The notes beneath the pieces were generated by a model. That model was not told the DNA's origin, did no database searches, and saw only the letters and a program-made list of their open reading frames with translations. From Streptomyces sp. CB00316 (GTDB lineage Bacteria; Actinomycetota; Actinomycetes; Streptomycetales; Streptomycetaceae): DNA of 64,000 nucleotides. Of this stretch, positions 44,752-53,579 are shown in pieces. A program made the position numbers and the translations under genes. How positions within the stretch are numbered: position 1 is the stretch's first letter; every line of letters starts with the position of its first letter. The stretch covers positions 1 through 64,000 of the forward strand of contig NZ_LIXI01000005.1 of NCBI RefSeq assembly GCF_001905595.1, written 5' to 3'.

Positions 44752-45950
44752 CCGTCGACCGTGTGGTGGTCGTGGGGGCCTCGGTGGCCGGCAGCAGGGT
44801 CGCGTCCGGGCTGCGGGGCGCGGGTTACACCGGCGCCCTCGCGCTCGTCGACCCCGACCCGGACGCGCCCTACGACCGGCCCCCGCTGTCCAAGCAGGTG
44901 CTCGCCGGCGACTGGGCCCCCGAACGGGCCTCCCTGGGGGACCCGGAGGAGTGGGCGGCCCGGCGGCACGTCGCCGCCGCCGAGTCCCTCGACCCGGCCC
45001 GCCGCGTCCTGCGGCTGGACTCCGGCGACGAACTCCCCTACGACCGGCTGGTGCTGGCCTGCGGAGCTGTGCCCCGCACGCTGCCCGGCATGTCGCACCG
45101 GGGCGTCCACGTCCTGCGGACGCTGGCCGACTCCCTGCGGCTGCGGGACCAGCTGGAGCACATCGGCTCCGGGAGCCTGGTGATCGTCGGCGGCGGCTTC
45201 GTCGGCGCCGAGGTGGCCTCGACCGCCCGTGCGCGCGGTATCGCGGTGACCCTCGTGGAGGCGGCGGGCACCCCGCTGTCCGGGCTCCTCGGTGAGGAGG
45301 TGGCGGCCGAGCTGGCCCTGCTGCACACGGACAACGGCGTACGGCTGATCGGCGGCGCCCCGGTCACCGGACTGGTCGGCGGCCGGGAGGTCACCGGGGT
45401 GCGGCTCGGCGACGGCACCACGCTGCCCGCCGACGCCGTCGTCGTCGGCGTCGGCGTCCGGCCCGCGACGGACTGGCTGGCCGGCTCCGGCCTGCCCCTG
45501 GAGGCCGACGGCGGGGTGCTCTGCGACGAGTACTGCGCCGTCGACGCCGGACGGACGGTGTACGCGATCGGGGACGTCGCCCGCTGCCGCGACCCGCTGC
45601 TCGGCCGGCACGTGCGCGTCGAGCACTGGACCAACGCGGTGGAGCAGGCGGACGTCGTCGTGCGCGACATCCTCGGACCGGGGCGGACGGCCCACCGGCA
45701 CGAACGGTTCGTCTGGTCCGACCTGTACGGCGGGAAGATCGCGCTGCTCGGCCACCCCGAGCCGGACACCGAAGTGAGCACGGTGCGCGCCGACGGCCCG
45801 CGCAGGCGCTTCGCCGTGGCCTACCACCGCGGCCCCCGGCTGTGCGCCGCGCTGACCGTGAACTGGCCGAAGGCACTCATGGCGGCCCGCCGTTCGATGG
45901 CCGCGCCGGCCGGAGCGGACGACATCGTGAGTGCGTGGAAAGCCCTGTAG
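44748..45950 (+). CDS. FAD-dependent NAD(P)H:ferredoxin reductase
   Basis: A 400-residue flavoprotein of the putidaredoxin/rhodocoxin reductase family. FAD binding is seen in [18 protein letters not shown] at the N-terminus, NAD(P)H binding in [14 protein letters not shown] near residue 145, and the second FAD motif in [11 protein letters not shown] near 275. It should pass electrons to the ferredoxin encoded at 12138 and so to the P450. It is the last gene of the NRPS operon, coupled by ATGA to the Asn A-T gene. The reductase being in the operon that makes the P450 substrate, rather than beside the P450 gene, is consistent with a dedicated chain. Confidence 0.93.
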   Translation: MTVDRVVVVGASVAGSRVASGLRGAGYTGALALVDPDPDAPYDRPPLSKQVLAGDWAPERASLGDPEEWAARRHVAAAESLDPARRVLRLDSGDELPYDRLVLACGAVPRTLPGMSHRGVHVLRTLADSLRLRDQLEHIGSGSLVIVGGGFVGAEVASTARARGIAVTLVEAAGTPLSGLLGEEVAAELALLHTDNGVRLIGGAPVTGLVGGREVTGVRLGDGTTLPADAVVVGVGVRPATDWLAGSGLPLEADGGVLCDEYCAVDAGRTVYAIGDVARCRDPLLGRHVRVEHWTNAVEQADVVVRDILGPGRTAHRHERFVWSDLYGGKIALLGHPEPDTEVSTVRADGPRRRFAVAYHRGPRLCAALTVNWPKALMAARRSMAAPAGADDIVSAWKAL

Positions 45951-45966
45951 TCGCAGCTTGCTGAAA
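45951..45966 (+). promoter_or_regulatory. TGCA-type box upstream of the hydrolase operon
   Basis: CGCA 45952-45955 and TGAA 45962-45965, period 10, directly after the reductase stop. CACGAT at 45997 could be a -10 element, 32 nt past the box. The remaining 45967-46244 is non-coding leader with no other feature seen. Confidence 0.4.
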
Positions 45967-46244
45967 CAGGCCTGTCGGATCGCGGGGATTCTCCGGCACG
46001 ATCGGACCAGCGCCGACGGAGAACTGGTAACCGAATCGCAGGGACAGTCGCCCGCCGGTCACCTTCGGTGCTGCATCGCCCCGACGCGGGTACCGCCCTT
46101 CTCGCTTGTCCGAACGGGCTTACCGCACCGGAAGATCCGGCTGCCGAGCCCCATGGCCGCCGGCGGACGCCTGCCGGACCGGACTCCGTCCCCGTTCACC
46201 ATTCTCCTCTGTCCCCGTCCCAACTCCTTCTGAAGGGTTTCCCG

Positions 46245-47069
46245 GTGTTCCGAGACAGCGATGTCGAGCCGCTCGTGCTCCGGCAGCGGGGTACGTCCGC
46301 GCAAGCGGGCGACCGCGCCCTGCTGCTGCACGGCCTCGGCAGCAGCGAGAGCTGCTGGGACCCCTTCGTCGTCCACCGGCCGCCGGCGCTCGACCTGTGG
46401 ACGGCGGGGCTGCCGTGGCGCTCCGGCGGTCCGTACGCCGTGGCCGAGCGGGCCGAGAGCACCTGGATCGACACGGCGATCCGGCAGGTCCCCGGCGGCG
46501 CCGACGTGGTGATCGCGCACTCCTACGCGACGATCCTGCTGCTGCAGCTGCTGTCGGACCTGGCGGTCGCCGGCGCCGATCCGCGGGAGGAGCTCGGCAT
46601 CCGCGCCCTGGTGCTGGTCTCACCGTTCTACCGGAAGCAGCCCAAGGACTTCTCCTGGGCCGAACTGCCGGGGAACCTGACGGCGATGCGGCGCAGCGCG
46701 GAGGACCACATCGAGCTGATGTCCCGCAACGGCCTGGACCCGGGCGTCCGGGCCGACATGGCCGAACTCGCCTGCGCACGGCTGGGCCCGTACTGGGCGG
46801 TCCGCTATCTCGACGCCTATCTGCGGACGCCCTTCCTGGCCCTCGACCGAATCGACCTGCCCGTCCACCTCGTCGTGGGCGACAGCGACACGGTCGCACC
46901 GCCCGCCGAAGCCGAGGCCCTGGCCGGCGAGCTGGGCCGGGCGTCGATGGAGCGGATCGCCGGCTGCGGGCACACCCCGATGGCGGAGCGGCCGGAGCGG
47001 TTCTCGCTCGCTGTCCAGCAATTCCTCGCCACCCTGTCCGCCGGGCACACCCCGGCGGCGGTCAACTGA
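46245..47069 (+). CDS. Alpha/beta-hydrolase
   Basis: A 274-residue alpha/beta-hydrolase. The oxyanion region is LLLHGLGSS, the nucleophile elbow VIAHSYATILLLQ (Ser near residue 92, with Tyr-Ala in place of the usual Gly), and the acid and His are in VVGDSDTVAPP and GCGHTPMAERP. The start is GTG at 46245, with gaaggg 7 nt upstream. Longer readings back to 46068 begin within the promoter region. It leads an operon with a hotdog protein, the isomerase and the oxidase, so it may release or transfer the acyl intermediate. The exact substrate is unknown. Confidence 0.82.
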   Translation: MFRDSDVEPLVLRQRGTSAQAGDRALLLHGLGSSESCWDPFVVHRPPALDLWTAGLPWRSGGPYAVAERAESTWIDTAIRQVPGGADVVIAHSYATILLLQLLSDLAVAGADPREELGIRALVLVSPFYRKQPKDFSWAELPGNLTAMRRSAEDHIELMSRNGLDPGVRADMAELACARLGPYWAVRYLDAYLRTPFLALDRIDLPVHLVVGDSDTVAPPAEAEALAGELGRASMERIAGCGHTPMAERPERFSLAVQQFLATLSAGHTPAAVN

Positions 47070-47084
47070 GTACGGGAGCACACG

Positions 47085-48086
47085 ATGACCACCCTGTCCG
47101 ACGTCGAGCTCAAGAAACTGCTGAACGAGCCGAGCGCGGTGACCATGCGCCCGCCCTACGAGGGCGGCAACATCAACACCGCCATCGGCTTCAAGTGCGT
47201 CAACTACCTGCTTGAGGCAGCCGTCCTCGACCACTTCCGGGCCGTCGGCCTCGGCGCCACCGAGCTGTTCCTCGTCCACGGCGTCAACTTCGACGTGACC
47301 GGCCTCGACACCCGGCTGCACACGGTGCTCACCCTCGACGACGACGTACTCCTGGAGGTCACGCCGAAGACGAAGAGCACCGACGCGGCGATGGTCTTCG
47401 CCGTGACGGCCACCGTCCAGCGGGACGGAGCGCCGAAGAAGGCCGTTAGCTCCAAGCTGCGGGTGCTGCTGCGCCGCGACACCAACGTCGAGGCAACCGC
47501 CCCCCTCCCGGCGGAACTGGAGCGCTTCGTCGTCGACCGCCTCGCCACCGCCGAGCCCACCAAGCTCACCGCCACCCCGGTCGACGACTTCGCCGGCGCC
47601 GTGCACCGCGGTGAGGGCAGCGACACCGACCCGGTGCTCGCCGAGATCATCGGCGACGAGAACGCGGTCGGCTGGAAGTGGAAGGTCCCCTACTACTACT
47701 GCCACTTCACCGAGCGCATGCAGATGTCGGGCTACCTGCGTCAGATGGAGGAGGCGAAGCACGTCTTCGTCGCCTCGCGCGGCATCAGCATCAAGCGGAT
47801 GCTCAACGAGCGCGGCTGGATCCCCGTCGTGACGCAGTGCAAGATCCACTTCACCGACGAGACGATCATGGAGGAGAACCTCTACACCGTCTACACGGTC
47901 GAGTCCGTCTTCAAGGACATGCTCTACACCTCCCGCGTGGACTTCTACGTCGTGCGGGACGGCAAGCTCGTCCAGACCGCCACCGGTTCGATCACCCACG
48001 GCTACTGCCACAAGGAATCACCGGACGCCGAATGGCAGATGACTGTCTTCGACGACGAGGTTCTGCGCGCGCTGCGCGGCGCGTAA
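47085..48086 (+). CDS. Double-hotdog acyl-thioesterase-like protein
   Basis: A 333-residue protein that appears to be two hotdog units. The N-terminal unit (about 20-150) has VLDHFRAVGLGATELFLVHGVNFDV. The C-terminal unit (about 190-320) has YCHFTERMQMSGYLRQMEEAKHVF, FVASRGISIKRMLNERGW and VFKDMLYTSRVDFYVV, the pattern of 4HBT/YbgC-like thioesterases. Such proteins hydrolyse or bind acyl thioesters. I cannot say which catalytic acid is used. Its place between the hydrolase and the isomerase suggests it handles the polyene or cinnamoyl thioester. Confidence 0.7.
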   Translation: MTTLSDVELKKLLNEPSAVTMRPPYEGGNINTAIGFKCVNYLLEAAVLDHFRAVGLGATELFLVHGVNFDVTGLDTRLHTVLTLDDDVLLEVTPKTKSTDAAMVFAVTATVQRDGAPKKAVSSKLRVLLRRDTNVEATAPLPAELERFVVDRLATAEPTKLTATPVDDFAGAVHRGEGSDTDPVLAEIIGDENAVGWKWKVPYYYCHFTERMQMSGYLRQMEEAKHVFVASRGISIKRMLNERGWIPVVTQCKIHFTDETIMEENLYTVYTVESVFKDMLYTSRVDFYVVRDGKLVQTATGSITHGYCHKESPDAEWQMTVFDDEVLRALRGA

Positions 48087-48116
48087 CCCCACGACGACCC
48101 CAGACCCGGAGGACCG

Positions 48117-48836
48117 ATGGCCCCCAAGCGCCCGCCGCGCTGGTACTTCTCCCTGCGCAGTCCCTATTCCTGGTTCGCCTACCGCGACCTGACGTCCGAC
48201 CACCCCGATGTGCTCGAAGCCATCGACTGGCTGCCGTTCTGGGAGCCGGACGAGTGGACCGCGAAGCTGCTGGCGCAGGAGGGAGTCACCCTTCCGATCG
48301 TCGCCATGAGCAGGGCGAAGAACTTCTACATCCTGCAGGACACCCGCAGGCTCGCGACCGACCGCGGGCTGGACCGGATCAGCTGGCCGATCGACCGCGA
48401 CCCGTGCTGGGAGGTCGCTCACCTCGCGTGGATCGCCGCCGAGGACGAGGGCCGCGGCAAGGACTTCGTGGCGGCGGCCTACCGGGCCCGCTGGCAGGAC
48501 GGGAAGAACATCTCCGAGCCCGCGGTGATCGCGGAGATCGCGACCGAACTGGGCCTGGACGCGCAGCGGTTGTCGACCGCCGCCGATGACGCGGAGCTGC
48601 GCGGCCGGGGTGCGGAACTGCTCGCGGAGTCGGCCCACGACGGCCTCTTCGGGGTGCCGTTCTTCATCAACGGCCGGGACAAGTACTGGGGCCTCGACCG
48701 GGTCGAACCCTTCGTCCGGGCCGTCCGCGGCGCGGAGCGGCCCGCCGCACCCGCGGTCGGGGCACCGGACCCGGCCACCCACGCCGACCTGCTTCCGGCC
48801 GGCGGGGACCAGGGCCACGCCGGCGGCTGCGGCTGA
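48117..48836 (+). CDS. DsbA-fold isomerase (2-hydroxychromene-2-carboxylate isomerase-like)
   Basis: A 239-residue thioredoxin-fold protein of the DsbA/GST-kappa/HCCA isomerase group. The start WYFSLRSPYSWFAY matches the family's F-x-S-P-Y-S motif that holds the catalytic Ser and binds glutathione in relatives. GVPFFINGRDKYWG is the cis-Pro region. Relatives catalyse cis-trans isomerisation. In cinnamoyl-lipid pathways an isomerase of this kind is found beside the oxidase and is thought to set the double-bond geometry before ring closure. The ATG follows a clear ggaggacc site. Confidence 0.87.
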   Translation: MAPKRPPRWYFSLRSPYSWFAYRDLTSDHPDVLEAIDWLPFWEPDEWTAKLLAQEGVTLPIVAMSRAKNFYILQDTRRLATDRGLDRISWPIDRDPCWEVAHLAWIAAEDEGRGKDFVAAAYRARWQDGKNISEPAVIAEIATELGLDAQRLSTAADDAELRGRGAELLAESAHDGLFGVPFFINGRDKYWGLDRVEPFVRAVRGAERPAAPAVGAPDPATHADLLPAGGDQGHAGGCG

Positions 48837-48840
48837 GACC

Positions 48841-48876
48841 GGCCGGCGGCCGCGACACGGAACGCGGCCGCCGGCC
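48841..48876. terminator. Hairpin between isomerase and oxidase genes
   Basis: Perfect 14-bp stem (48841-48854 with 48863-48876) and an 8-nt loop, 5 nt after the isomerase stop. There is no T tract. It may cause partial termination inside the operon. Confidence 0.45.
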
Positions 48877-48923
48877 TCACCGACCAACGAACGAGTACTG
48901 CGGCAAGCGACGAGGAGACGACT

Positions 48924-50669
48924 GTGGACAGCAACCCCGACGACACCGGGCGCGGAGCCGTGCGGCGCTCAGCGGGCGGCGACCACTGGGACGCTGTCGT
49001 GGTGGGCGCCGGCCTGGGTGGACTGACCACCGCGGCCTACCTGGCCACCGCGGGCCGTCGCGTCCTGGTGCTGGAGCAGTTCTCGGTGGTCGGCGGCAAC
49101 AGCCACGTCTTCCGCCGCCGCCGCAGCTACGAGTTCGACGTCGGCGTCCACTACCTCGGCGACTGCGCGCCCGGCGGCGTCATCCCGTCCGTCCTGAACG
49201 GCGTGGGGCTGGGCGGCAGGGTCGAGTTCCTGGAGATGGACCAGAACGGCTTCGATCTGATCAGGGTGCCCGGCGCGTCGGTGGACATGCCGGCCGGCTG
49301 GTCCGCGTACCGGCAGCGGCTCATCGCCGCGATGCCGGAGGAGGCCCCGGGGCTGCGCACCTTCACCGACATCTGTTCGGCCGTCGGCGCCGAGCAGCGC
49401 TCCGCCCTGTTCGAGGCCCACGCCTGGTCGGTTCAGGACATCGCGGACGGCACCGTGACCGTACGGGAGTGGGGCAGGCGGACGTTGGACGAACTTTTCC
49501 AGCACTGCGGCCTCTCACCTCGGGCCCGTACCGTACTGGCCGCGCAGGCCCCGAACTACGGCCTGACGCCGCGTCAGGCCACCGTCGCCCGGCATACCAG
49601 CGTCACGGACCACTACCTGCGCGGGGCCTACTACCCGGCCGGCGGTGGCCAGACCCTCGCGGCGGGTCTGGTCGAGGTGATCGAGGCACACGGCGGGGAG
49701 GTCCGCACCCGCAGCAGGGTGGGGCGCATCCTGGTCGAGGACCGCAAAGTCACCGGTGTGGCCCTGAACGGCGGGGCGACGGTCACCGCCGACCTGGTGG
49801 TGTCCAACGCCGACTACCGGCGCACCGTCCTCGATCTGGTCGGGGCCGAGCACTTCTCCAAGCCGCTGGTCAGCCGCACCCGCAACGCGCGGATGGGCAT
49901 GCCGTGGCTGGTGCTCTACCTCGGCCTCGACACCGATCTACGGGAGCGCCCGAACGCCAACCTGTGGTGGTACGACACCGACGACATCGACGGCTACTTC
50001 GAACGGGCACGGACGGGCGACATCGACGAAGTCCCCTTCCTCTTCTGCTCGTTCGCCTCGCTCAAGGATCCCGACAACAGCACGCTCTGCCCGCCGGGAC
50101 ACGCCAACCTCCAGGTCATGACCCTGTGCCCGCCCGACCACGCGTGGTGGGGCGTCGAGGACGGAGCGGGCGGGGACGGCGGAGCCTACCGCCACAACGC
50201 CCAGTACCTCCGGCGCAAGCAGGAGCTGACCGAGGCCACCCTGCGCGCGGCCGAGAAGGCCCTCGGGCCGTTGCGTGACCATCTCACCTACGTGGAGGCG
50301 GCGACCCCGCTCACCCATGAGCGGTACACCCTGTCCTCCGGTGGCACCCCGTTCGGCATGGCCGAGTGGGGTGGCACCGCCCGTCCGGGCACGGCGACAC
50401 ACATCACCGGGCTGCACGTCGTCGGCGCCAGCACCCAAGCGGGCAACGGTGTCGCGGGCGTCATGCTCGGCGGCATCTCGTGCGCCTCCCAGATCCTCGG
50501 TACACCCCTGCTCGCCCGTGCCCAGGCGGGAGCGGTGTTCGGCGACCCGGACCTGCTGCCGGACCGGCCGGAGGGCTGGGACCCGAGGGAGATCTGCCGG
50601 GGCGGTTCCCGGCGCACACGCCAGGGCCCCTCCGCAGCGGCCCGGCGCCTGGCCGGCACGTCCGGCTGA
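48924..50669 (+). CDS. Phytoene desaturase/carotenoid isomerase-like FAD oxidase
   Basis: A 581-residue flavoprotein. The N-terminal Rossmann motif is VVVGAGLGGLTTAAYLATAG, followed by LVLEQFSVVGGNS. The C-terminal FAD motif is GLHVVGASTQAGNGVAGVMLGG, as in CrtI, CrtISO and retinol-saturase families. In cinnamoyl-containing peptides a protein of this type is needed to form the benzene ring, by oxidising the cyclohexadiene left after electrocyclisation of the polyene. That role is inferred here from family and context. The GTG start follows gaggag. About 55 residues at the C-terminus are Arg/Pro-rich and probably disordered. Confidence 0.88.
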   Translation: MDSNPDDTGRGAVRRSAGGDHWDAVVVGAGLGGLTTAAYLATAGRRVLVLEQFSVVGGNSHVFRRRRSYEFDVGVHYLGDCAPGGVIPSVLNGVGLGGRVEFLEMDQNGFDLIRVPGASVDMPAGWSAYRQRLIAAMPEEAPGLRTFTDICSAVGAEQRSALFEAHAWSVQDIADGTVTVREWGRRTLDELFQHCGLSPRARTVLAAQAPNYGLTPRQATVARHTSVTDHYLRGAYYPAGGGQTLAAGLVEVIEAHGGEVRTRSRVGRILVEDRKVTGVALNGGATVTADLVVSNADYRRTVLDLVGAEHFSKPLVSRTRNARMGMPWLVLYLGLDTDLRERPNANLWWYDTDDIDGYFERARTGDIDEVPFLFCSFASLKDPDNSTLCPPGHANLQVMTLCPPDHAWWGVEDGAGGDGGAYRHNAQYLRRKQELTEATLRAAEKALGPLRDHLTYVEAATPLTHERYTLSSGGTPFGMAEWGGTARPGTATHITGLHVVGASTQAGNGVAGVMLGGISCASQILGTPLLARAQAGAVFGDPDLLPDRPEGWDPREICRGGSRRTRQGPSAAARRLAGTSG

Positions 50670-50789
50670 GACCGGGCGGACCACCGTCATGCCGATGGTC
50701 CGCCGAGCAGGAGACGACCGGTCCCAGAACCGACCGGTCGCAGAACCCAACGATCGCAGAACCGATCGACGATCAGAGAAGGATTCGCC

Positions 50790-51047
50790 ATGACCACGAC
50801 CATCGCCACTGAGCACCGGACCCGCATCAAGGAGATCGTCTGCGACATCCTCGAACTCGAGGAGGACGAGGTCACCGACAGCGGTCTCTTCAAGGAGGAG
50901 TACGGGGCGGACTCGCTGCGTGCCATCGAGATCCTCGCCGGCCTGGAGAAGGAGTTCAAGGTGACCATCGACCAGGCCGAACTGGAGCGGATGGTCAACC
51001 TCGACGGCGTCTACGCCGTCGTCGGTGAGTCCATCGCCGCCAAGTAG
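50790..51047 (+). CDS. Acyl carrier protein
   Basis: An 85-residue ACP with the phosphopantetheine Ser in EYGADSLRAIEIL, near residue 51. The acidic stretch ELEEDEVTDSG is typical of type II ACPs. The ATG follows agaagga. It is the last gene of the hydrolase/isomerase/oxidase set and is followed by a hairpin before the next KS gene, so it may carry the intermediate during isomerisation and aromatisation. Confidence 0.93.
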   Translation: MTTTIATEHRTRIKEIVCDILELEEDEVTDSGLFKEEYGADSLRAIEILAGLEKEFKVTIDQAELERMVNLDGVYAVVGESIAAK

Positions 51048-51070
51048 GAACAGCTCGGCCCGAAGCGAGC

Positions 51071-51102
51071 ACGGAGGGCCGGCGCAGCCGCCGGCCCTCC
51101 GT
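51071..51102. terminator. Hairpin between ACP and KS genes
   Basis: Perfect 14-bp stem (51071-51084 with 51089-51102) and loop cagc in the 139-nt gap between the two genes. No T tract. I see no TGCA box here, so the KS operon downstream may depend on read-through. Confidence 0.5.
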
Positions 51103-51186
51103 CCCGGCGGTCGCCCCGGTCCCAAGTGCTGGTGCTCCGCCCCTGACCCCTTTCCGTGGTGAGCCAGGCCGTACCGAGGGAGATTG

Positions 51187-52443
51187 ATGTCTGAGAGCCT
51201 TTCCGACGCGATGCACGACGACGCGGCGTCCCGGGTGGTGCTGACCGGGTTCGGCGTGTTCTCCAGCATCGGTGTCGGCGCCGATGAATTCGCTGAGGGC
51301 CTGCGCGCGGGCCGCAGCGGCGCCAAGCCGATCACGGTGTTCGACACCGAGGGCTTCGCCCACGCCAACGGGTGCGAGATCGACGGGTCCGAGCCTGAGC
51401 GCTGGATTCACCGCCTGCCGGTGGAGACGCTGGGCAGGGCGACGAAGTTCTCCGTCGCCGCCGCCCGGATGGCCGTCGAGGCATCCGGGATCGATCTGGA
51501 AACGCTGCGCGCCCAGCGCGGCATGATCTCCATCGGCACCACCGACGGCGAGTCCTACGACCTCGACCACCTGGTGGAGACCGAGATCAGCTCCGGTCCG
51601 GCCGCCATGGACCCGACCGTGGCCCGCCGGATCTCGCCCAACCGGTTGTCCATCGCCGCCGCCCAGGAACTCGGCCTGTCCAACGTCGACGCGGTGACCA
51701 TCGCCACCGCCTGCTCGGCCGGTAACTACGCGATCGGCCAGGGCTTCGACGCCATCCGCTCCGGCGCGGTCGACTACGCGCTCTGCGGCGGCGCGGACGC
51801 GATGTGCCGCAAGACGTTCACCGGCTTCTACCGGCTCGGCACCATCGCGCCGGACGTCTGCCGCCCCTTCGACTCCGACCGCAAGGGCATCCTGACCGGC
51901 GAGGGCGCGGGCGTGCTGATGCTGGAGAGCCTGGCCTCCGCGCAGGCGCGCGGCGCGCGCATCTACGCCGAGGTGCTCGGCTACGGGATGAACTGCGACG
52001 CCTACCACCAGGTCGCGCCCAACCAGGCGAGTGTCGCCCGGTGCATGGAGATCGCGCTGGAGAACGCCGGCGTGAAGGCGCAGGAGGTCGACCTGGTATC
52101 GGCCCACGGCACCGGCACCAAGGCCAACGACGTCACCGAGTCGCGGGCCATCCACGACGTGTACGGCGACACCCCGCCGCGCACCGTCTCGCTGAAGTCG
52201 ATGCTCGGCCACACGATGGGCGCCGCCAGCGCGCTCGCCGCCATCGCCTGCGCCCTCTCGGCATACCACGGCTTCATACCCCCGACCATCAACCACCGTG
52301 AGACCGACCCCGAGTGCGAGATCGACTGCGTGCCCAACCACTCCGTCGAGGCGGACCTGCGCATCGTGCAGAACAACGGGCTCGCCTTCGGCGGCAACAA
52401 CGCCATCGTGATCCTCGGCAAGTACCAGGACGGTGAGCGGTGA
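51187..52443 (+). CDS. Beta-ketoacyl-ACP synthase (intact KS)
   Basis: A 418-residue type II ketosynthase with a full catalytic set: Cys in ATACSAGNYA, His in SAHGTGTKAND, and Lys/His in LKSMLGHTMGAAS. It ends with NGLAFGGNNAIVIL. It condenses malonyl-ACP with the growing chain. The ATG at 51187 has an agggaga site. It is first in a run of overlapping genes (KS, KS, two degenerate KS, ACP, DH, DH) and is coupled to the next KS by GTGA. Confidence 0.95.
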   Translation: MSESLSDAMHDDAASRVVLTGFGVFSSIGVGADEFAEGLRAGRSGAKPITVFDTEGFAHANGCEIDGSEPERWIHRLPVETLGRATKFSVAAARMAVEASGIDLETLRAQRGMISIGTTDGESYDLDHLVETEISSGPAAMDPTVARRISPNRLSIAAAQELGLSNVDAVTIATACSAGNYAIGQGFDAIRSGAVDYALCGGADAMCRKTFTGFYRLGTIAPDVCRPFDSDRKGILTGEGAGVLMLESLASAQARGARIYAEVLGYGMNCDAYHQVAPNQASVARCMEIALENAGVKAQEVDLVSAHGTGTKANDVTESRAIHDVYGDTPPRTVSLKSMLGHTMGAASALAAIACALSAYHGFIPPTINHRETDPECEIDCVPNHSVEADLRIVQNNGLAFGGNNAIVILGKYQDGER

Positions 52444-53579
52444 GGCTGCCCATCACCGGTATCGGTGCGGTCGCGAGCATCGGCCGGGACGTGGACGAGA
52501 TCTTCGGCAGTCTCTGCGCCGGGCGCGGTGGACTCGGACCGATGCGCGGATTCGACCACGGTCTCTACGACGGCACCCAGCTCTTCGAGATCGACGACCG
52601 GCCCGAGCCGGGAACCGACCGGACCCTGCGGGCCACCGGATTCCTCCTGGACGCCGTCGGGCAGGCCGCACGCTCGGCCGGGCTCGGCGAGGACCTGGCC
52701 GACTGCCCGGTCCTGGTGGGCACCGGCCTGCGCGAGCTGCGGTCGGCGGAGCTGTGGTGGCGCGACAAGGTGCCGTTCGGAGCGGAGCAGCTCCACTTCG
52801 GCACCGCCCTGCGCGACCGCTTCGGCACCGCGGACACACACACCTTCTCCAACGCCTGCTCCGCCTCGCTCTACACGCTGGCGCTCGGTGCGGACATGCT
52901 GATGCTCGGCGAGGCCGACGCCGTGATCGTCGCCGGCGTCGACTCGATCACCGAGAGCATGTTCGGCCTGGCCGACCGCGTGCAGCCGGAACCCCCCGGC
53001 GCCCTGCGGACCCTCGACGTCAACCGCAAGGGCACGATCCTCGGCGACGGAGCCGCGGCCGTCGTGCTGCGCCGCGAGGATGTCACCGGCCCAGGCGGCC
53101 GGCTGTGGGGGAGGCTGCGCGGGGTCGGGATGACCTGCGACGCCAAGCACCCCACCGCCCCCGACCAGAAGCAGGTCGCCGAGGCGATCCGGCAGGCACA
53201 CCACCACGCGGGCACCCGGCCCGCCGACATCGACCTGCTGATGCTGCACGGCACCGGGACCCCGCTCAACGACCTGGTCGAGGCCTCGGCGTACACCGAG
53301 GTCTTCGGCGGGGACGCGGGCGGCCCCGTGGTCACCGGCATCAAGCCGATGACCGGGCACACCAGCGGATCGGCGGGGCTGTTGAGCCTGGTCGTCGCCC
53401 TGAAGGTGATGGACAGCGGCAGGGTTCCGCCGCTGGTCGGACTGGAGCAGCCGATCGAGGAGGCCGCCGGCCTCCGGCTGGTCCGTGACGAGGAGGCCGA
53501 GCACGAGGTCTCGCTCGCCCAGGTACACGGGTTCGGATTCGGCGGGATCAACGCCGTGGCGATTGTCGAGGGACCATGA
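52440..53579 (+). CDS. Beta-ketoacyl-ACP synthase (intact KS)
   Basis: A 379-residue ketosynthase with Cys in SNACSASLYTLA, His in LHGTGTPLND and Lys/His in IKPMTGHTSGSAG, so the catalytic residues are present. It is more divergent in its N-terminal half than its neighbour. The GTG start overlaps the previous stop, and its stop overlaps the next gene by ATGA. Having two active KS genes side by side suggests separate duties such as initiation and elongation, or different chain lengths. Confidence 0.92.
   Translation: MRLPITGIGAVASIGRDVDEIFGSLCAGRGGLGPMRGFDHGLYDGTQLFEIDDRPEPGTDRTLRATGFLLDAVGQAARSAGLGEDLADCPVLVGTGLRELRSAELWWRDKVPFGAEQLHFGTALRDRFGTADTHTFSNACSASLYTLALGADMLMLGEADAVIVAGVDSITESMFGLADRVQPEPPGALRTLDVNRKGTILGDGAAAVVLRREDVTGPGGRLWGRLRGVGMTCDAKHPTAPDQKQVAEAIRQAHHHAGTRPADIDLLMLHGTGTPLNDLVEASAYTEVFGGDAGGPVVTGIKPMTGHTSGSAGLLSLVVALKVMDSGRVPPLVGLEQPIEEAAGLRLVRDEEAEHEVSLAQVHGFGFGGINAVAIVEGP

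Noticed and set aside
46068..46244. Longer N-terminus for the hydrolase at 46245
   Set aside because: The extra 59 residues are Arg/Pro-rich, have no family match and would start inside the promoter region, whereas GTG 46245 has a strong ribosome-binding site.
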